From NCBI RefSeq assembly GCF_000281045.1, contig NW_008246079.1, positions 804,618 to 858,588 on the forward strand: DNA of 53,971 bases, given 5' to 3'. Shown piece after piece: positions 1-11,020 of this stretch. Made by a program: the position numbers and the translations under genes. Origin of the DNA: Saprolegnia diclina VS20. Taxonomy: Eukaryota; Oomycota; Saprolegniomycetes; Saprolegniales; Saprolegniaceae. The number at the start of each line of letters is the position of its first letter. The stretch's first letter is position 1. The notes beneath the pieces are model-generated. The model searched no databases. It was not told where the DNA came from and was given only the letters and a program-made list of their open reading frames with translations.

Positions 1-75
1 CCCAGACGCGTACGATGCGTCGTTTTGGGCGAGGCGAGGTTTGAAGATGCGGTCCCACTCCTTACGCGAGTCCAT
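1..75 (-). CDS. 5' end of an unidentified minus-strand gene (partial)
   Basis: An ATG on the minus strand at 75 opens a frame that stays open for 25 codons to the window edge, reading MDSRKEWDRIFKPRLAQNDA and onward. It lies 185 bp beyond the stop of the SDA1 gene on the same strand, a spacing normal for this compact region. The piece is too short to recognise a family, and an upstream exon or chance reading cannot be excluded. Confidence 0.3.
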   Translation of the reverse strand, partial: MDSRKEWDRIFKPRLAQNDASYASG

Positions 76-259
76 ATCCAAAGACCGTGAGTATCATGAC
101 TGGACACACCACTTGATCAAATTGGCTCGTCTGTGCGGCGTGCATTGCACGGTCGACTCGTTTTTGTTGGCTGGGACAAGAGCTGTGGCAGTTGTAGTAG
201 TATATTGATGATGTTTAGAAATGTTAAGAGTTGTCGTTGGCATCGTTGGCGCCGACGAC

Positions 260-2426
260 TTACGTGCGTCGCCGCTTCTTCGAGTCGCGCTTCGTGACCG
301 TCTTGACCGTCTTGTTGGCAATGTGCTGGATCTCGCGCGTCGACTTGAGCACCTTGGACTGCACCTTGCGACTCTTCTTGAGCATGAGAAAGTTCTTGAG
401 ACGCGCCTTCTCGCGGTTCGTGGTACCGCCACCGCTCTTGCGGTGGGCAAAGTTCTCGCGGCCTTCGAGCACCGACCGGAGACGCTCCTCCTGCGTCTGG
501 CGCTTCTTCTTCGAGTAGCCTTCGAGCGACATCGGGTCGACCTTGGAGTGGTTGGCGTCCAGCGCCTTCTTCTCAATGTCCTCGGCCTTGCGCTTCCGGC
601 GGCTCTTGGGGTCCTTCGCCGCCTCGATGGCTTCCTTCTTGAGCATCTCAATGCGCTCGAAGTCCTTGGGCGTCAGAATACGCTGCGCATCAATGCGCTG
701 CGACTGCGGCACGGCCGCCATAGGTTCGTCTTCATCGTCCTCGCCCTCGCCGTCTTCGTTCTCTTCGCCTTCCGACTCAGTGTCCGAGTGCAGCCCGTCG
801 CTGTCTTCATCCTCAAGGTTGACCCAGCCGTCCTCCGACTCTTCACCGGCATCCATGGCCTCTTCATCGAGCGCCCAGCCGTCTTCGTTGTCTTCTTCGT
901 CAAAGCGACCATCGGCCTCAGCCTGCATGAGAAGCTCGGCACCCTCGACACCCTCAAGGGCGCGGAGTTCACCAAAGGCCTTGGGGCGCGCGGCGGCGTC
1001 GTGGAACTTGCCGCGGTCCTTGCGCTTGAGCAAGCTCGGGTGGAGCTCGCGCACGAGGTTGAGGACCCCGCGGGCCGCGATGACGGTCGTCTTGTCACGG
1101 CTCTTGTTGAACATGATGAGGTCCTGGAGCAGCGCGTCCATGCCTTCTTCTTCCATGACGAGAGGAATGCGGGCAAAGATCTCGCGCACCGAGTTGATGC
1201 CGACGGCAATGACCTCGGACGAGCAGCGCTCGACAATGAACGAGTTGGCAATCGTGCGCACGGTCGGCATGATCTCCTCCGGCGGAATGTCATCGTGACA
1301 CGCCTGCACGAGGTACGCGAGGATCTGCGTCACGTTTTGCTGGTGTGCCGTCAAGTAGCGCTGCAGGAGCGGGTAGAACGGCAGCACAATGAGCTTGTGC
1401 TGGCCGATAAGGCGCCCGATAAAGTCCATCATGAGCAAGCGCACTTCGAACCGGTCGTTCGAAGCCTTGAGCAACTTGAGCTGGCGCTCGGCCGCGCCCT
1501 GCGGATCGTGGAGCAGATCCAGCGCCGGAAACGTGTACTGGTTGTCGGCCTCGCGGTTGCGGGCCTTGCGGTTCTTGACGAGCTGCGACTTGGTCGCGTT
1601 GTGGCTAGAGGAATACCATGAGATGCGGACAATCGTGTCATCCAAATCCATACCGCTTCTTGGTCTTCTTCGAGTGCGAATGGTAGTTGACCTCGACTTG
1701 CTCCTTGACCTTTTCCTTCTCGGCCTCGTCGTCTTCGAGAATGTCCGTGTCGATGCCAAGGAAGAACTGGATCGCGGTCACCATGACGCGCGTCGTCGGC
1801 GACGTGCAGGCCGACGCGATGCAGTTGACCGTCCGTGCGTCGCACCAGATCTTCTTGCGGTAGAGCGAGATGAGCACGTGGAGCGACTTGATGGCTGCAA
1901 TCTCATTGTCGTCCGAGACCATACCGTACAGGAACGACTGGAGGCCGCGCATGACCTTGTCGTTGCGGCCGCCGCCTTCGTTGTGCATGCGCTTGAGATC
2001 GTACACGATGTGCGAGTAGAGGATTTCGCGGAGGCGCTTGTCCGGGCACCGAAAGAGCTCAAAGAAGAGCTTGAGCAAAACGAGCGCGTCGACAATGTTG
2101 CGGTTGCGCATGAGGATGAGCGACTGGACGAGCGTCTTGCGGAGCGTCGCCTCCAAGACGTTCGAGTGCTTCTCGAGGAGCGAGATAAGGTCGGTGGGGA
2201 ACGACGCGAGCTCGGCCGGGTAGCACTTTGCGACGTGCGAGAGGAACGAGACGAGCGCGCCAAAGTGTTCCGACTCCTTGCTGGGCTGGAGGCGGAAGAT
2301 GGCGAGCTCGCTCTGGTAGTGGCGGAACTGCATCATGAACTCATCCTTGTACGCATCCGGGTCGCGCTTGACCATGTTCTGGAGCTGCGGCAGCTTGGCC
2401 AGCACATCGGTCCGCGTCTCGGCCAT
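260..2426 (-). CDS. SDA1: SDA1-like 60S ribosome biogenesis factor
   Basis: Predicted 705-residue protein in two exons, complement(260..1604, 1654..2426), with one 49-bp intron (GTATGG...CTCTAG). Splicing restores the conserved order KKTKKR followed by a basic stretch and LDLLHDPQG, as in yeast Sda1 and human SDAD1. The N-terminal part is helical and HEAT-like (LRKTLVQSLILMRNRNI, ELFRCPDKRLREIL). The middle carries a family block reading YPLLQRYLTAHQQNVT. An acidic linker follows, then a basic C-terminus ending KKRRRT. SDA1 proteins act in the nucleolus and nucleus in 60S subunit maturation and export and have been linked to the actin cytoskeleton in yeast. The start at MAETRTDV is the first ATG of the conserved frame. 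The length matches the family (about 690-770). Confident assignment. Confidence 0.92.
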
Positions 2427-3085
2427 TTTCACAAACTGCAAACTCGAGTGCAATTTTAGCAAGTGCATTTTGGCTGGTCAAGGTCCACCGCGGTGGCATT
2501 TTTTTCAGCGGGGTCGTGCATTTTAAAACAAATCTTTTATGTATTCTCATTTGGCATTGTATGGCATACAATGAACAAGCTATTTGAAATCTATGAGCGC
2601 ATGGTCGGAATAAAAATGCACGCGTCTGGATGCGAGCGAAATAAAATACAACGTTGAAGCACTGGATGGAAACGCAGTTTTCCTTACCGACACGAGAGCT
2701 GCTGGTGCTCCTGGTGCGAGCTGTTGGACTAGGAGCGGCTCGTAATAACTAGAGACTCGGTGCGAGCAAAAGGAGGTAGAGTACATACCTGCACTGCTCA
2801 TGGCAGCAGCTTTATTGTGGGATAAGCTTGCCCATCATCCCGTCCACGTCGGCCTGGGACCTGTGACGTGGCAGCTCGTCCTCAATGGAGCGGACGACCA
2901 AGTCGACTGTTCTTTCGTCCGGCGCTAAATAGAACTACCGCCAAGCCTTCCTCTCTGGGGTATATATGATACCGTGCTCATGCCGCATCTCGTATCAAAA
3001 GAAGCAAAGTTTGCTCGTGTTGCGAATTTCCCGACGTCGTCGCCAGGGACGTGAACTCCTACCAACCTGCGAGGGCTCATGGCGG
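2427..3085. other. Intergenic, 659 bp: 5' flank of SDA1 and 3' flank of the S33 peptidase
   Basis: I see no conserved open frame here. Short open frames on both strands show no recognisable domain. The segment is more AT-rich than its neighbours near 2500-2650, consistent with a promoter for the minus-strand SDA1 gene and the 3' UTR of the peptidase gene. Confidence 0.5.
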
Positions 3086-5053
3086 CTACGGACCGTGGGA
3101 AAGGAGGTGGGCCTCCTCCGAGAGAGCACCGTTGCGGGCTTTTCTGGCGCGGCGGAGCTTGAGTGCAAGCACGACGATCGCAACGACGAGCGCGATGATG
3201 ATGAGGCCGCTGCCCGCCAAGAGCACCTCGACGACGCGGACGACAGTGTAGACAGGGATGACTTCGCGTGTCGTCGCTTCGTCTTCCGGCGCTTTGCCTT
3301 CGTAAATGTCCATGGCGTTCAGGACAAACGTGGTGGGCACGAGGTCGTTCAGGCAGCTGCGTTCGATCTTGCTCACGTCGCCGCGCTGCAACACAAAGTC
3401 GCGGAGCAAGCGCATCGCGCACGACGGGTCTGTCTACATCGTCCATCATGAGATCGGTGCATTTGAGATTTGCCAAACGATACCGGTGTCATCGACCGCG
3501 TCAAGGCGCCGTGCCCCGAGTACGGAAACGTGAAGAGCGCTTTTTTAGTTGCATTGCTCAGCGCCAGCGCGTCATAGAGCGCGGTCGCGTGCATATGCGG
3601 CGTCTGCACGTCCAAGAGCCCCGAGAAGAGAATGACTGACGCGTTCGTCGTCGGCGTCGGCTTCAACTTTGCAAACTTGTCGCGCGTGTACGTGTACGTC
3701 GTATTGGGCCGCGCAACATGGGTACACGCAGGGTCGGTGGCGCCCGTGATGACGCAGTACTTGTCTTCCATCAGCGAAAGGTCGAACGCCATCGTGCTGT
3801 GGAGGAACTCGGCTTGGAGCTCCGAGCGACTCGGCGTCTCCCAGAGCTCGGCGCTGGACACGAGGTCGTGCAAGAGCTCCGACTCGTCGTGGTCGACCAT
3901 GTTGGCGCTCTCTGCAGGAATCGGGCCGGCACCCTCGCCGCCACCCAGCATGACCGCAAACCACTGAACGTCGTGCGAAGAGCACCGCTGGAAGCGGTAA
4001 ACGAGCGCCGGAATCAGTTCTTGCTGGCCGACGCCGGCTTGCAAAAGCGCCCGGAGCAGCTGACGTACGGTCCACGACGGCGGGGTCGGCGACGCCCCAA
4101 AGAGCTCAGCGCAAGAGTTTGTCCCGTCGTCGAGCGCTGCGTAGAGCGCTTCGACAGTCGCCTTGGGGTTACTTCCAAGCTTGCTAGCGCACACCTTGTC
4201 CTGACCGCACAGCTCCCAAAAGCGATCGACTAGACAGCACGATCTCTAGTCGTTTTTCGACTATAATCGACTCAAATACCTGCAGTCAGCGTATCCCGGT
4301 TCCACGATGAGAAGGGACCTGCAATGCCGTCCAATATGTAGCCCTTGACGGTCGGCGGCGAGAGTTGCATCAAGCGGCGCACCCAGAGCGTGCCGTAGCT
4401 CACACCGTAAACGTACGTCTCGGCGTCAGGCGTGAGTACTTCAATGGCACTGGCGACGTCCTTGGCGGCGCTCGTCGACGACCAGCCTGCGGCCGTGTCA
4501 TTGCCGTAGATCTGACGTACGTTCTCGATGCAAGCGGCCATCTCGGACGGATCAATCGTCTGACCACCGGGGCTACCGACGGCGGCGGCCTCGGTGGTGG
4601 CGCACTCAAGGTACGTGCTCTTGCCCGTGCCGCGATGGTCCATCGTGTAGACGTCCACCGTGCCGTTGAAGTACAAGGCGGCGAAGGCCTCGTACGATTC
4701 CACTAGACCCATCTGTGTCAGACGTGGCCAGAACGAGCGGTCGACGTACTCACGATGGAGGACGCGCCAGGGCCGCCCTGGAGAAACCAGAGTGCTTGGC
4801 GGGCCGAGCCATGCGCCGGCGGCTTGGTCGCCTTGTAGTGCTTGACAAACACCGAGATGGTCTTGTCGCTTGTGCAGACGCCGTCGTAGCACAGAGGCAC
4901 ATCGAGCGTCGCGCAGCGCGTGTTGCCGACGTGGTAGTTGGTGTCGGGAGTTAGCGACGCGCCAGTACGAAGCGGGCACGGCAGCCAGCCGGACGAGACC
5001 TTGACGGCGTGAACTGCAGCGCCGAGGCTCAGGAGCGTCGCAGTGAGGCGCAT
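3086..5053 (-). CDS. Secreted/membrane-anchored S33 alpha/beta-hydrolase peptidase (TAP-like)
   Basis: Predicted 608-residue protein from four exons, complement(3086..3433, 3484..4229, 4280..4712, 4754..5053), with introns of 50, 50 and 41 bp. The N-terminus (MRLTATLLSLGAAVHA) is a signal peptide. The oxyanion region reads LWFLQGGPGASS. The nucleophile elbow GVSYGT puts the catalytic Ser near residue 205, the acid lies in SGLLDVQTP near 451, and His lies in YSGHG near 482. These are the triad and C-terminal TAP-like segment of tripeptidyl-aminopeptidase-type S33 enzymes, which cleave short N-terminal peptides or act as prolyl peptidases. Near the C-terminus about 23 hydrophobic residues (VLLAGSGLIIIALVVAIVVL) precede a basic stop-transfer sequence, so the mature enzyme is probably a type I membrane protein facing the cell exterior or a vacuole. 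Substrate is unknown. Confidence 0.85.
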
Positions 5054-5098
5054 GGCGGTCGTCGCTCAAAATGATTTGAAGTTGCCTTTTTATCTCGC

Positions 5099-5136
5099 GT
5101 TTTGATTGGCCAATCGGTTTACAATCCAATCAAAAC
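5099..5136. promoter_or_regulatory. CCAAT-box inverted repeat upstream of the S33 peptidase gene
   Basis: GTTTTGATTGG at 5099-5109 is repeated in perfect inverted form (CCAATCAAAAC) at 5126-5136. A perfect 12-bp palindrome GATTGGCCAATC sits at 5104-5115. The element begins 46 bp upstream of the predicted start codon at 5053 and contains three CCAAT/ATTGG boxes. CCAAT boxes are bound by NF-Y in other eukaryotes. Function here is inferred from position only. Confidence 0.5.
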
Positions 5137-5878
5137 CTTGTGTCCACTATACTATACTCAACATGGTACATTGAGTGGCCTCTATCTGCGGTTCCCGTCG
5201 ACTCGGCAAATTAGAGGGATTGAGATGGCACAAACGATTCTAGACAAACCCTAAACTCTATGCACAGTTTTGTCAGCCAAAATTACGCGTATGAGCTATG
5301 GGCAATCGAGCTTGGACCCAGCGGAAGAAAATTGCTCATCAAAGGGGTTGATACCCAAGAGATCACTGCAGGCGCAGGTTGCGAAGGCTCACGATATCTC
5401 GAGATGACCACAACTACCGAAGCTCTACGAAATGACGTCTCAACGGTCAGGCACTCGGTGGAGCGAGGAGCAACCAGTTACTCGGCGGGCGGTCGACACA
5501 AACACCTTTTTGGTGCTCTTGGTGGCTCCGTTTAGCAAGACCAAGTATAGTCAAACCGTCGTACAAGCAAAATAAAGGGTTAGGTTTCACGGTCGTATCG
5601 GGATTTTGCGTCTGCGCCGAGCGTCCACTCTGCCTCTGGTCGTACACATCACACATTTCACTTCAATTTTACCAAGCGCCATGGCTAACCCCAGCTGAGG
5701 TAGCGTGTGCGATGTGGTCATCTGTGCGCCACCACGCTAGTACTATCACCAGTGGGCAGCGATGCCGCAAATCAGCAGCTGAACCTCTGTCCATCACTAG
5801 CGACTTGTAGAGGGCCATTGAAAATGATCCAGTATTGTCACAGGCTTATTGAATGTGCATATACTACAAAGCAGTAGT
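5137..5878. other. Intergenic, about 740 bp, no gene seen
   Basis: This lies between the start of the S33 peptidase and the stop of the astacin gene, both on the minus strand. A 91-codon frame at 5260-5535 (+) has no recognisable domain, no signal peptide and no splice continuation that makes sense. I treat the stretch as promoter and 3' UTR sequence. Confidence 0.45.
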
Positions 5879-6892
5879 TTAAGTTGGGATTGGGCGATCC
5901 CCCAAGGCGTCGCGTTGTGTCATGGTCGTCGGAAGCTCATACAGAACCTGGAGCGTCCGAACGTCACCGTTGCTCAAACCGTCGCGCTGGCCAAGGACGA
6001 GCGACGCTTCTTTATCGCAGTCGTCGGCGGTCGGGACGACACACCCATCCTTCTCGTTCTCTTCGATGCTGCAGTACTTGAGACTCTTGTTCTTGGGCAG
6101 ACAGACGCCGTGGCCATAGTGCATGATCGAGTGCTTGTCGTACTGCGTCACAAAAGCCTCTCGGCGCAGCACATAGTTGTTGCGCGACGCCGCCAGCTTG
6201 TGCCCGCGCAAGACGATCGCCTCGGACGCCGGGTGCACGTGCTCGTGCGAGACACCAAGGGCGTGGAGCATCTCATGCATGATGGTGCCGCTCCCATGCT
6301 TGAAGGCGCTCGGCTTCAAGTTGATGTCTTGGCCCGCTCTCTGGAGGTACCCCACCGCCGCGTACGTGCCGCGGCGGTGCGGGCGCTGGTGGATCGACAC
6401 GTAGTGTTGGCAGCCACCACAGAGATCGGGCGCTCGTGGCGACGCCTTGCACTCGTCGAGCGTCAGCATCGAGACACCGGTGGGCTCGACAATGGCATGC
6501 ATCGCGTCCTGGATCAAGTTGAGCTCGGTGGGCGTAAAGGGACTTTCGATCTGATAGCAGAGGGTTGCGAGAGGCCAGAAAAGGTGCTTGTGCTGAGTCG
6601 CAAGGCCCAGTCGGCGCTTGGCGTCCGCCTTGTGGCAGCTCACGGGGTCGTCCTCGTCGCCGTCGGCGTTGCCATCGTCTTCGAAGCAAGTGATCGCACC
6701 GTGCACGCACGTTCGGTAGATGGCGCCTGGCAACTGGGGCTGGCCAAAGATGTACTCGACCTGGCCGTGGGAGAGCGTCGCGGCGCCGGTCGGGTTGAGG
6801 TGCAGATCGTGTGGAAGATGGCACGCGTCGTCGGCGGCGGCAAAGCCCAGCACCAGAAGGAGGACGAGAACAGGTGTTGGCAGCCAAAGCAT
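5879..6892 (-). CDS. Secreted astacin-family (M12A) zinc metallopeptidase
   Basis: Single-exon gene for 337 residues. The N-terminus is a clear signal peptide (about 20 residues, ending FAAADD). The zinc-binding signature HEMLHALGVSHEH starts near residue 205 and fits the astacin pattern HExxHxxGxxHE. The Met-turn SIMHYG lies about 50 residues further on, also as in astacins. Several cysteines (CYQI, CGGCQHY, CLPKNK, KYCSI) could form the usual disulfides. There is no CUB, EGF or ShK domain after the catalytic unit. The segment before the catalytic domain (roughly residues 21-100) may serve as a propeptide. A secreted endopeptidase is the expected role. It is the second of a series of extracellular peptidases in this part of the window. 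Confidence 0.9.
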   Translation of the reverse strand: MLWLPTPVLVLLLVLGFAAADDACHLPHDLHLNPTGAATLSHGQVEYIFGQPQLPGAIYRTCVHGAITCFEDDGNADGDEDDPVSCHKADAKRRLGLATQHKHLFWPLATLCYQIESPFTPTELNLIQDAMHAIVEPTGVSMLTLDECKASPRAPDLCGGCQHYVSIHQRPHRRGTYAAVGYLQRAGQDINLKPSAFKHGSGTIMHEMLHALGVSHEHVHPASEAIVLRGHKLAASRNNYVLRREAFVTQYDKHSIMHYGHGVCLPKNKSLKYCSIEENEKDGCVVPTADDCDKEASLVLGQRDGLSNGDVRTLQVLYELPTTMTQRDALGDRPIPT

Positions 6893-7938
6893 GGTGTTGG
6901 TGGTGGTGGTACTACGGACGTACTAGCAAAATACAGAGTGCGTGGAAAAGGCAGCAGGTGTAAAGGATGAAGAGCACCTTCCCCTTTTGACTGGTCTTTG
7001 TCTTTGTATGGATGTGGCGGATCCCGGCCGTCTTGTCGCGACCAACTCGATGCAATACCACGTTTTGGGTGAAGTTATTATTTCGCTCTGCACTAGTATG
7101 CGTCGATGGCCAAGACGAATTGTTGAGAAACGGGGTCAGCGTCACGTAGTCCACTGGTGCGGGGTCAGGGCAAAACGACACGCTTCGACATTTGGTGTTT
7201 GGTGCATGCTGCACGAAGGCTTCTTGTGCCAACGTTCAATAGTAAGGTTGCAGGGTCAGCCAAAGTGCACCAGCAAACCCAGGGGCGACGATTTTGTTCT
7301 TGGACTGTGATTGGTCCACAGAAAAAGCCACGCAATTCTGTTTTGCAACCGATTGCCAGAAAATAGCTTCATTCTGCTGTGCAACCGACTGCAACATCCG
7401 TCGCGCAACGAATCAAACGATAGTGTACCGTACAACGAGTGCTTCTGCGGGGTCTCGACGCTATGAGAAAGCCTGTTTAGAGTAGTAGTTTAAGAGGTCC
7501 TTCAAATAATTGCACTGGCACGGTTCGCCTCTGAAAATGGCCTATTCGGAAATAATTTCAAAGCAAATATTCAGTAAGATTTTAGCATGTGGAGCGCCAC
7601 CGTATTGTATTGCACACAACTTTCCTCTATTTGACGATATACACGAAATTTGGGTGATAAGGCGGCTTTCTCGGGCTCCAGACAGATCTCTCACCTTCGA
7701 ACCAGATCATAGGTAACTGGCCCAGTCATGTCATTGCACAAGACGAGGTAGAGCACTATCGGACGGCGCGTGATTCCGATTCTTATCGCCACCCTGTCGC
7801 CACCGAGACCGAGTCGGCTATTTGTACCGTCTCGTTGTGCCACGTCATAGACCACATGAGCCGGATATAGAACCGGTTAGGACATTTACAGTTAATCTGA
7901 ACCGGCTAGTCGGCTCGGCAAATAGCGACGCTGTGGCC
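6893..7938. other. Divergent intergenic region, about 1 kb, no gene seen
   Basis: This separates the starts of the astacin gene (-) and the bZIP/START-like gene (+), so it should hold both promoters. I see a GATTGG box at 7309-7314 and a short imperfect duplication at 7335-7392. Open frames here are short and show no domain. The last 117 bp before 7939 are in frame with the downstream gene, so a longer N-terminus from an ATG at 7822 is possible but less likely. Confidence 0.45.
7335..7392. repeat. Imperfect 22-bp direct duplication
   Basis: Two 22-bp copies, 7335-7356 and 7371-7392, share the core GCAACCGA and differ at three positions. The spacing from copy start to copy start is 36 bp. A shorter related string follows the second copy. 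It sits in the divergent promoter region and could be a duplicated binding site or chance. Confidence 0.5.
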
Positions 7939-9357
7939 ATGGCAGGGAGCGGGGCGGACGAGACCTTCCTCCATGACATCCAGTTCCTCATCGCGAACGA
8001 TGCGCAGCTCACGCAGGATCTCTCGCATCTCTGCGCGATTCTCGAAGGCTCGTCCAGCGACAGCGAACAGAGCGCCGCGTCCAGCGCCAAGCGCAAGGAG
8101 GCCCCTCCGAGCGACGACGAGCCGCTACCGCGGAAGCCCAAGAACCGCTTCCAGCACAGGCAGCGGCAAGAGATCCTCGCACTGCGCGACGAAGTGCGGC
8201 TGTTGCAAGGCGAGATGGCAAAGACACGCCGCGGCCGCCCCGCCCCGACGCCGTCGCGCTGGGAAGCGATTGCAAAGGAAGAGCGGCAGGCCAAAGCCGC
8301 CGTGCTGCACGAGAACGAGCAGCTCAAGGCCGCCGTGGCGCATCAAGATACGTTCATCGAGACCATGCAGCGCCTGCTTCGCAAGAAGCCCCGGCTTGAG
8401 GTACACTCTGTCGCGCCGTTGCGTCATCTGACGGCACGTAGCTGCTGCGCGATCCGTCGTCCGAAGCGTGGAAGGCCTACACACTGGCTGCGCAGGCGTC
8501 GCTCCGCATCAGTGCGATCCACGCGATTGCCGACCGGCAGTACCATCGTCTCCGCAGCACGTTTTTACGGCTGGGACTGCTCGACCGCCCGGCGGACGCC
8601 GCCAAGCTCGTGCGCATCACGCCGACACCGCAGCCGAATGGAACGCTTGTCGTCGAGTACATTTACGACTTTGTGCTGCCCGCGCCGTATGAGGCCGTCG
8701 GCGAAGCGGTCTGGAGTGTCTTCAACGGGGCCAACGCTGCCTCCTGCCCCGTCGATGCGACGCAGGTAGCACTGCGCGATGCCTCAGCGCGCCTTCTATG
8801 CCGTCTCGTAGCACCTGGAGATCATCGACGACGCGACCAACTACGAGACGTTTGCCCGTCCGATCGCAAATGCCACAACTGTTGCGTACTCGAACCGGAT
8901 CACCAAGCGCTTCCGAGAAGAGGATCGCGATGTCGTCGTGTGGCGCACTGTGCTCCAGGACGAGCGCATGCCGCACATGACCCAAGGCAGTGTCGAGGAC
9001 GAGTGTGGCTGGTACACGAGCACCTTCGCATCGTCGTCTCAGCTACGACGTAGGCTTGTGGTGGCGGCGATGACGCACGAGACGTGTCGGCTCTCGTTCG
9101 TCCTCTCGGTCGTCGCGGGCTGTACGTCAATCGAGACGGTCACGCGTGGGATCGAAGCATTCGCCTTTGGCCATCTCGCCGAGTCGGGATCATCACCGCT
9201 GGTCGAGACACCGCCGTCGACGACGATGGTAGCGCTCATGGACAAGGGCAAGCGGTTCGAAGTGGCGTTGCGCATGGCGGTCGCCAAGGCCATTGCCGCG
9301 CACCAGACCGCAGCTTCGTTATCGTCAGAGCGTCGCGTCGACTCGGAGTTCATATAG
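7939..9357 (+). CDS. bZIP-like/START-like protein of the oomycete 'M96' type
   Basis: Predicted 443 residues from three exons, 7939..8400, 8442..8765, 8812..9357, with introns of 41 and 46 bp. Residues 58-70 are basic (RKPKNRFQHRQRQE) and run into a coiled coil with heptad leucines (ILALRDEVRLLQGEM, then HENEQLKAAVAHQ), like the basic/zipper part of oomycete bZIP-START proteins annotated as 'M96 mating-specific protein family'. From about residue 155 to the end the pattern of aromatic and hydrophobic residues (SEAWKAYTLAAQ, YIYDFVLPAPYEAVGEAVW, DVVVWRTVLQDER) resembles the START-like half of that family. A nuclear regulator or lipid-responsive factor is plausible, but no direct function is shown. 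The ATG at 7939 was chosen because the conserved part follows it. The gene ends 25 bp from the convergent protease gene. Confidence 0.75.
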
Positions 9358-9382
9358 GTGTAGTGCTGGTGATGATATACGT

Positions 9383-11020
9383 TTACAGAGTTGAGAAGAG
9401 GACGCAAACAGCGAGGACGAGTCGACACGCGCGCCACGACGGGACGCCGCTCGACGACGGTGCTGGCGTGATGGCCCGCGTGAGCACGGACGCTATCTCG
9501 CCCATGAGCGTCTGCCTCGTACAGGAGACGAGAGATGACGTACTGGTCTCGGTTGTGAGCGTGCAGTTGGCGCGCGTAAAGCCGACCTGCTGCGCGTCCA
9601 GATCAAAGAGTACATTGACGTCGACCATGGCGTTGGCGCCGACCACTAGACGCAGATCCGAGTCGCATCATCATGCGCACCTCCACCTACCTCCGCTCGC
9701 CGCAAAGTGCAGACCCAGCTTGTACTGACCATTGGCCGTCAGAAAGGTGTACTTGGCCGGCGATAGCTCGAGCTGGACGCGCGTTGCTGTTCCGGCAAAC
9801 ACCAGCGTGAGGGTGGGCCAGCTTGCGACTTGGTCGGGCGAATAGGACGTAGTGTCCGAGAAGACCGTGTTGGTGGCAGCGGCAAAGGCCTCGAGGAACG
9901 CCGCGCGCACTGCGTTGGGTAGGTACGAGTGCGACGACCCGCTGTCGACGAGCGTGCTCAGGCCCCTAGATCCATGCGATTTGACATGGACGATCGAGAC
10001 CATGGACGCCGTACGCGCTGTTGATGGACGACGTCGCCGCGGTGGACGTGCTGCCGACGAGGACGTCGACGAGCGGAATGAGGTACTTGGTCGAGCTCAG
10101 CATGGCGACAGTGCCGGTGGCGGCCGATTGGGGTGCGAAGAGCGACGGGTCGCTGCCACCGAGCACGAGGGTGCCGCCCGACGCCGAGAAGCAGAGGCTA
10201 AAGGCGTTGCGCTGGATGCGCTGTTGCGCCACAAGCGCCGCAAGGAACGTCGTCGATGCTTTCGAAAAGCCAATGATCCCGTTCTCCGCCATGGTCACGA
10301 TCGGTCCTAGCATCTGTCCTGAGCCGCGCGTCGGCAAGCGAGATGGTACCGCTGGCGCTGAGCTGGGCGGCCACCGTCAGGCGCACACCGTTCGTGCGCA
10401 TAATCTCACCCGACGACTCGCCGTCAAAGCGCCCAATGTAGGCAAGGTCGGTGACCACCGCGCCGGCCCAGCCACTGCCGTCGACGTAGGACTACCGAAT
10501 GACGATTGCGGGATACGATGACGAATAAGTGGCACGCGCGTCGTACCCGTTGGACCTCGCACGCGGCGCGCGCCGAGTCGCAGAGGAAGCACTGGCTAAA
10601 GGACGTGCAGTTGTCGTACGCGGCGGCTGTCGACTTGGCCGCGTCGTAGCCAGGATCCGTGTGGTTGCCACACGTCTTGCAGCTAGTACAACGAAGACGA
10701 TGTTGTACATGGAGTCAATACTGGCAGCAGTACGAGTTTGCAACGACCGCTGTCCAGTCGCTTGCCGTGTCAATGACCACGAGCGCGCGCTGCGGCGGGA
10801 CACCCAAGTACAACGCTGCGTGGCGGACACTAATAGGAGCGGAGCGTCACACGACGTGGGAAGACAGGACTGCCGCGTACCCTCGGCTCTCGCCCACGCG
10901 CTGCTCAAAGATGGTGCTGCTCGCCGTGAGCGCTCGGGCGTGCTCGCGCAGGAGCGGGATCGAGACCAAGCTCTCGGCGACCGCGGCCAGCGCCATAAGC
11001 CATCGGGCGACCTGCGTCAT
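9383..11020 (-). CDS. Secreted pepsin-like aspartyl protease (A1)
   Basis: Predicted 451 residues from seven exons, complement(9383..9645, 9691..9965, 10015..10306, 10350..10491, 10547..10682, 10722..10829, 10881..11020), with introns of 45, 49, 43, 55, 39 and 51 bp. After splicing the reading is YLGVPPQRALVVIDTASDW, giving the first catalytic Asp near residue 65 but in DTAS rather than the usual DTGS. The second Asp lies in LVDSGSSHSYLP near residue 278. Other family blocks are SYVDGSGWAGAVVTD, ENGIIGFSK, FSLCFSASGGTLVLGG and ANAMVDVNVLFDLDAQQVGF. The N-terminus is hydrophobic (WLMALAAVAESLV) and the C-terminus ends in a hydrophobic tail (ACRLVLAVCVLFSTL) that could be a GPI signal or a membrane anchor. 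It likely digests protein outside the cell or at its surface. The cysteine-rich insert after the first Asp (CCHCKTCGNH) resembles oomycete members. Confidence 0.85.

Noticed and set aside
221-1621. A 466-codon plus-strand frame opposite SDA1
   Set aside because: Shadow of the SDA1 exon; composition is Leu/Val/Arg-skewed and lacks any motif, whereas the minus strand matches SDA1 throughout.
1605-1653. Apparent break in SDA1 between two minus-strand frames
   Set aside because: Explained by a 49-bp intron; the joined protein matches SDA1 across the junction.
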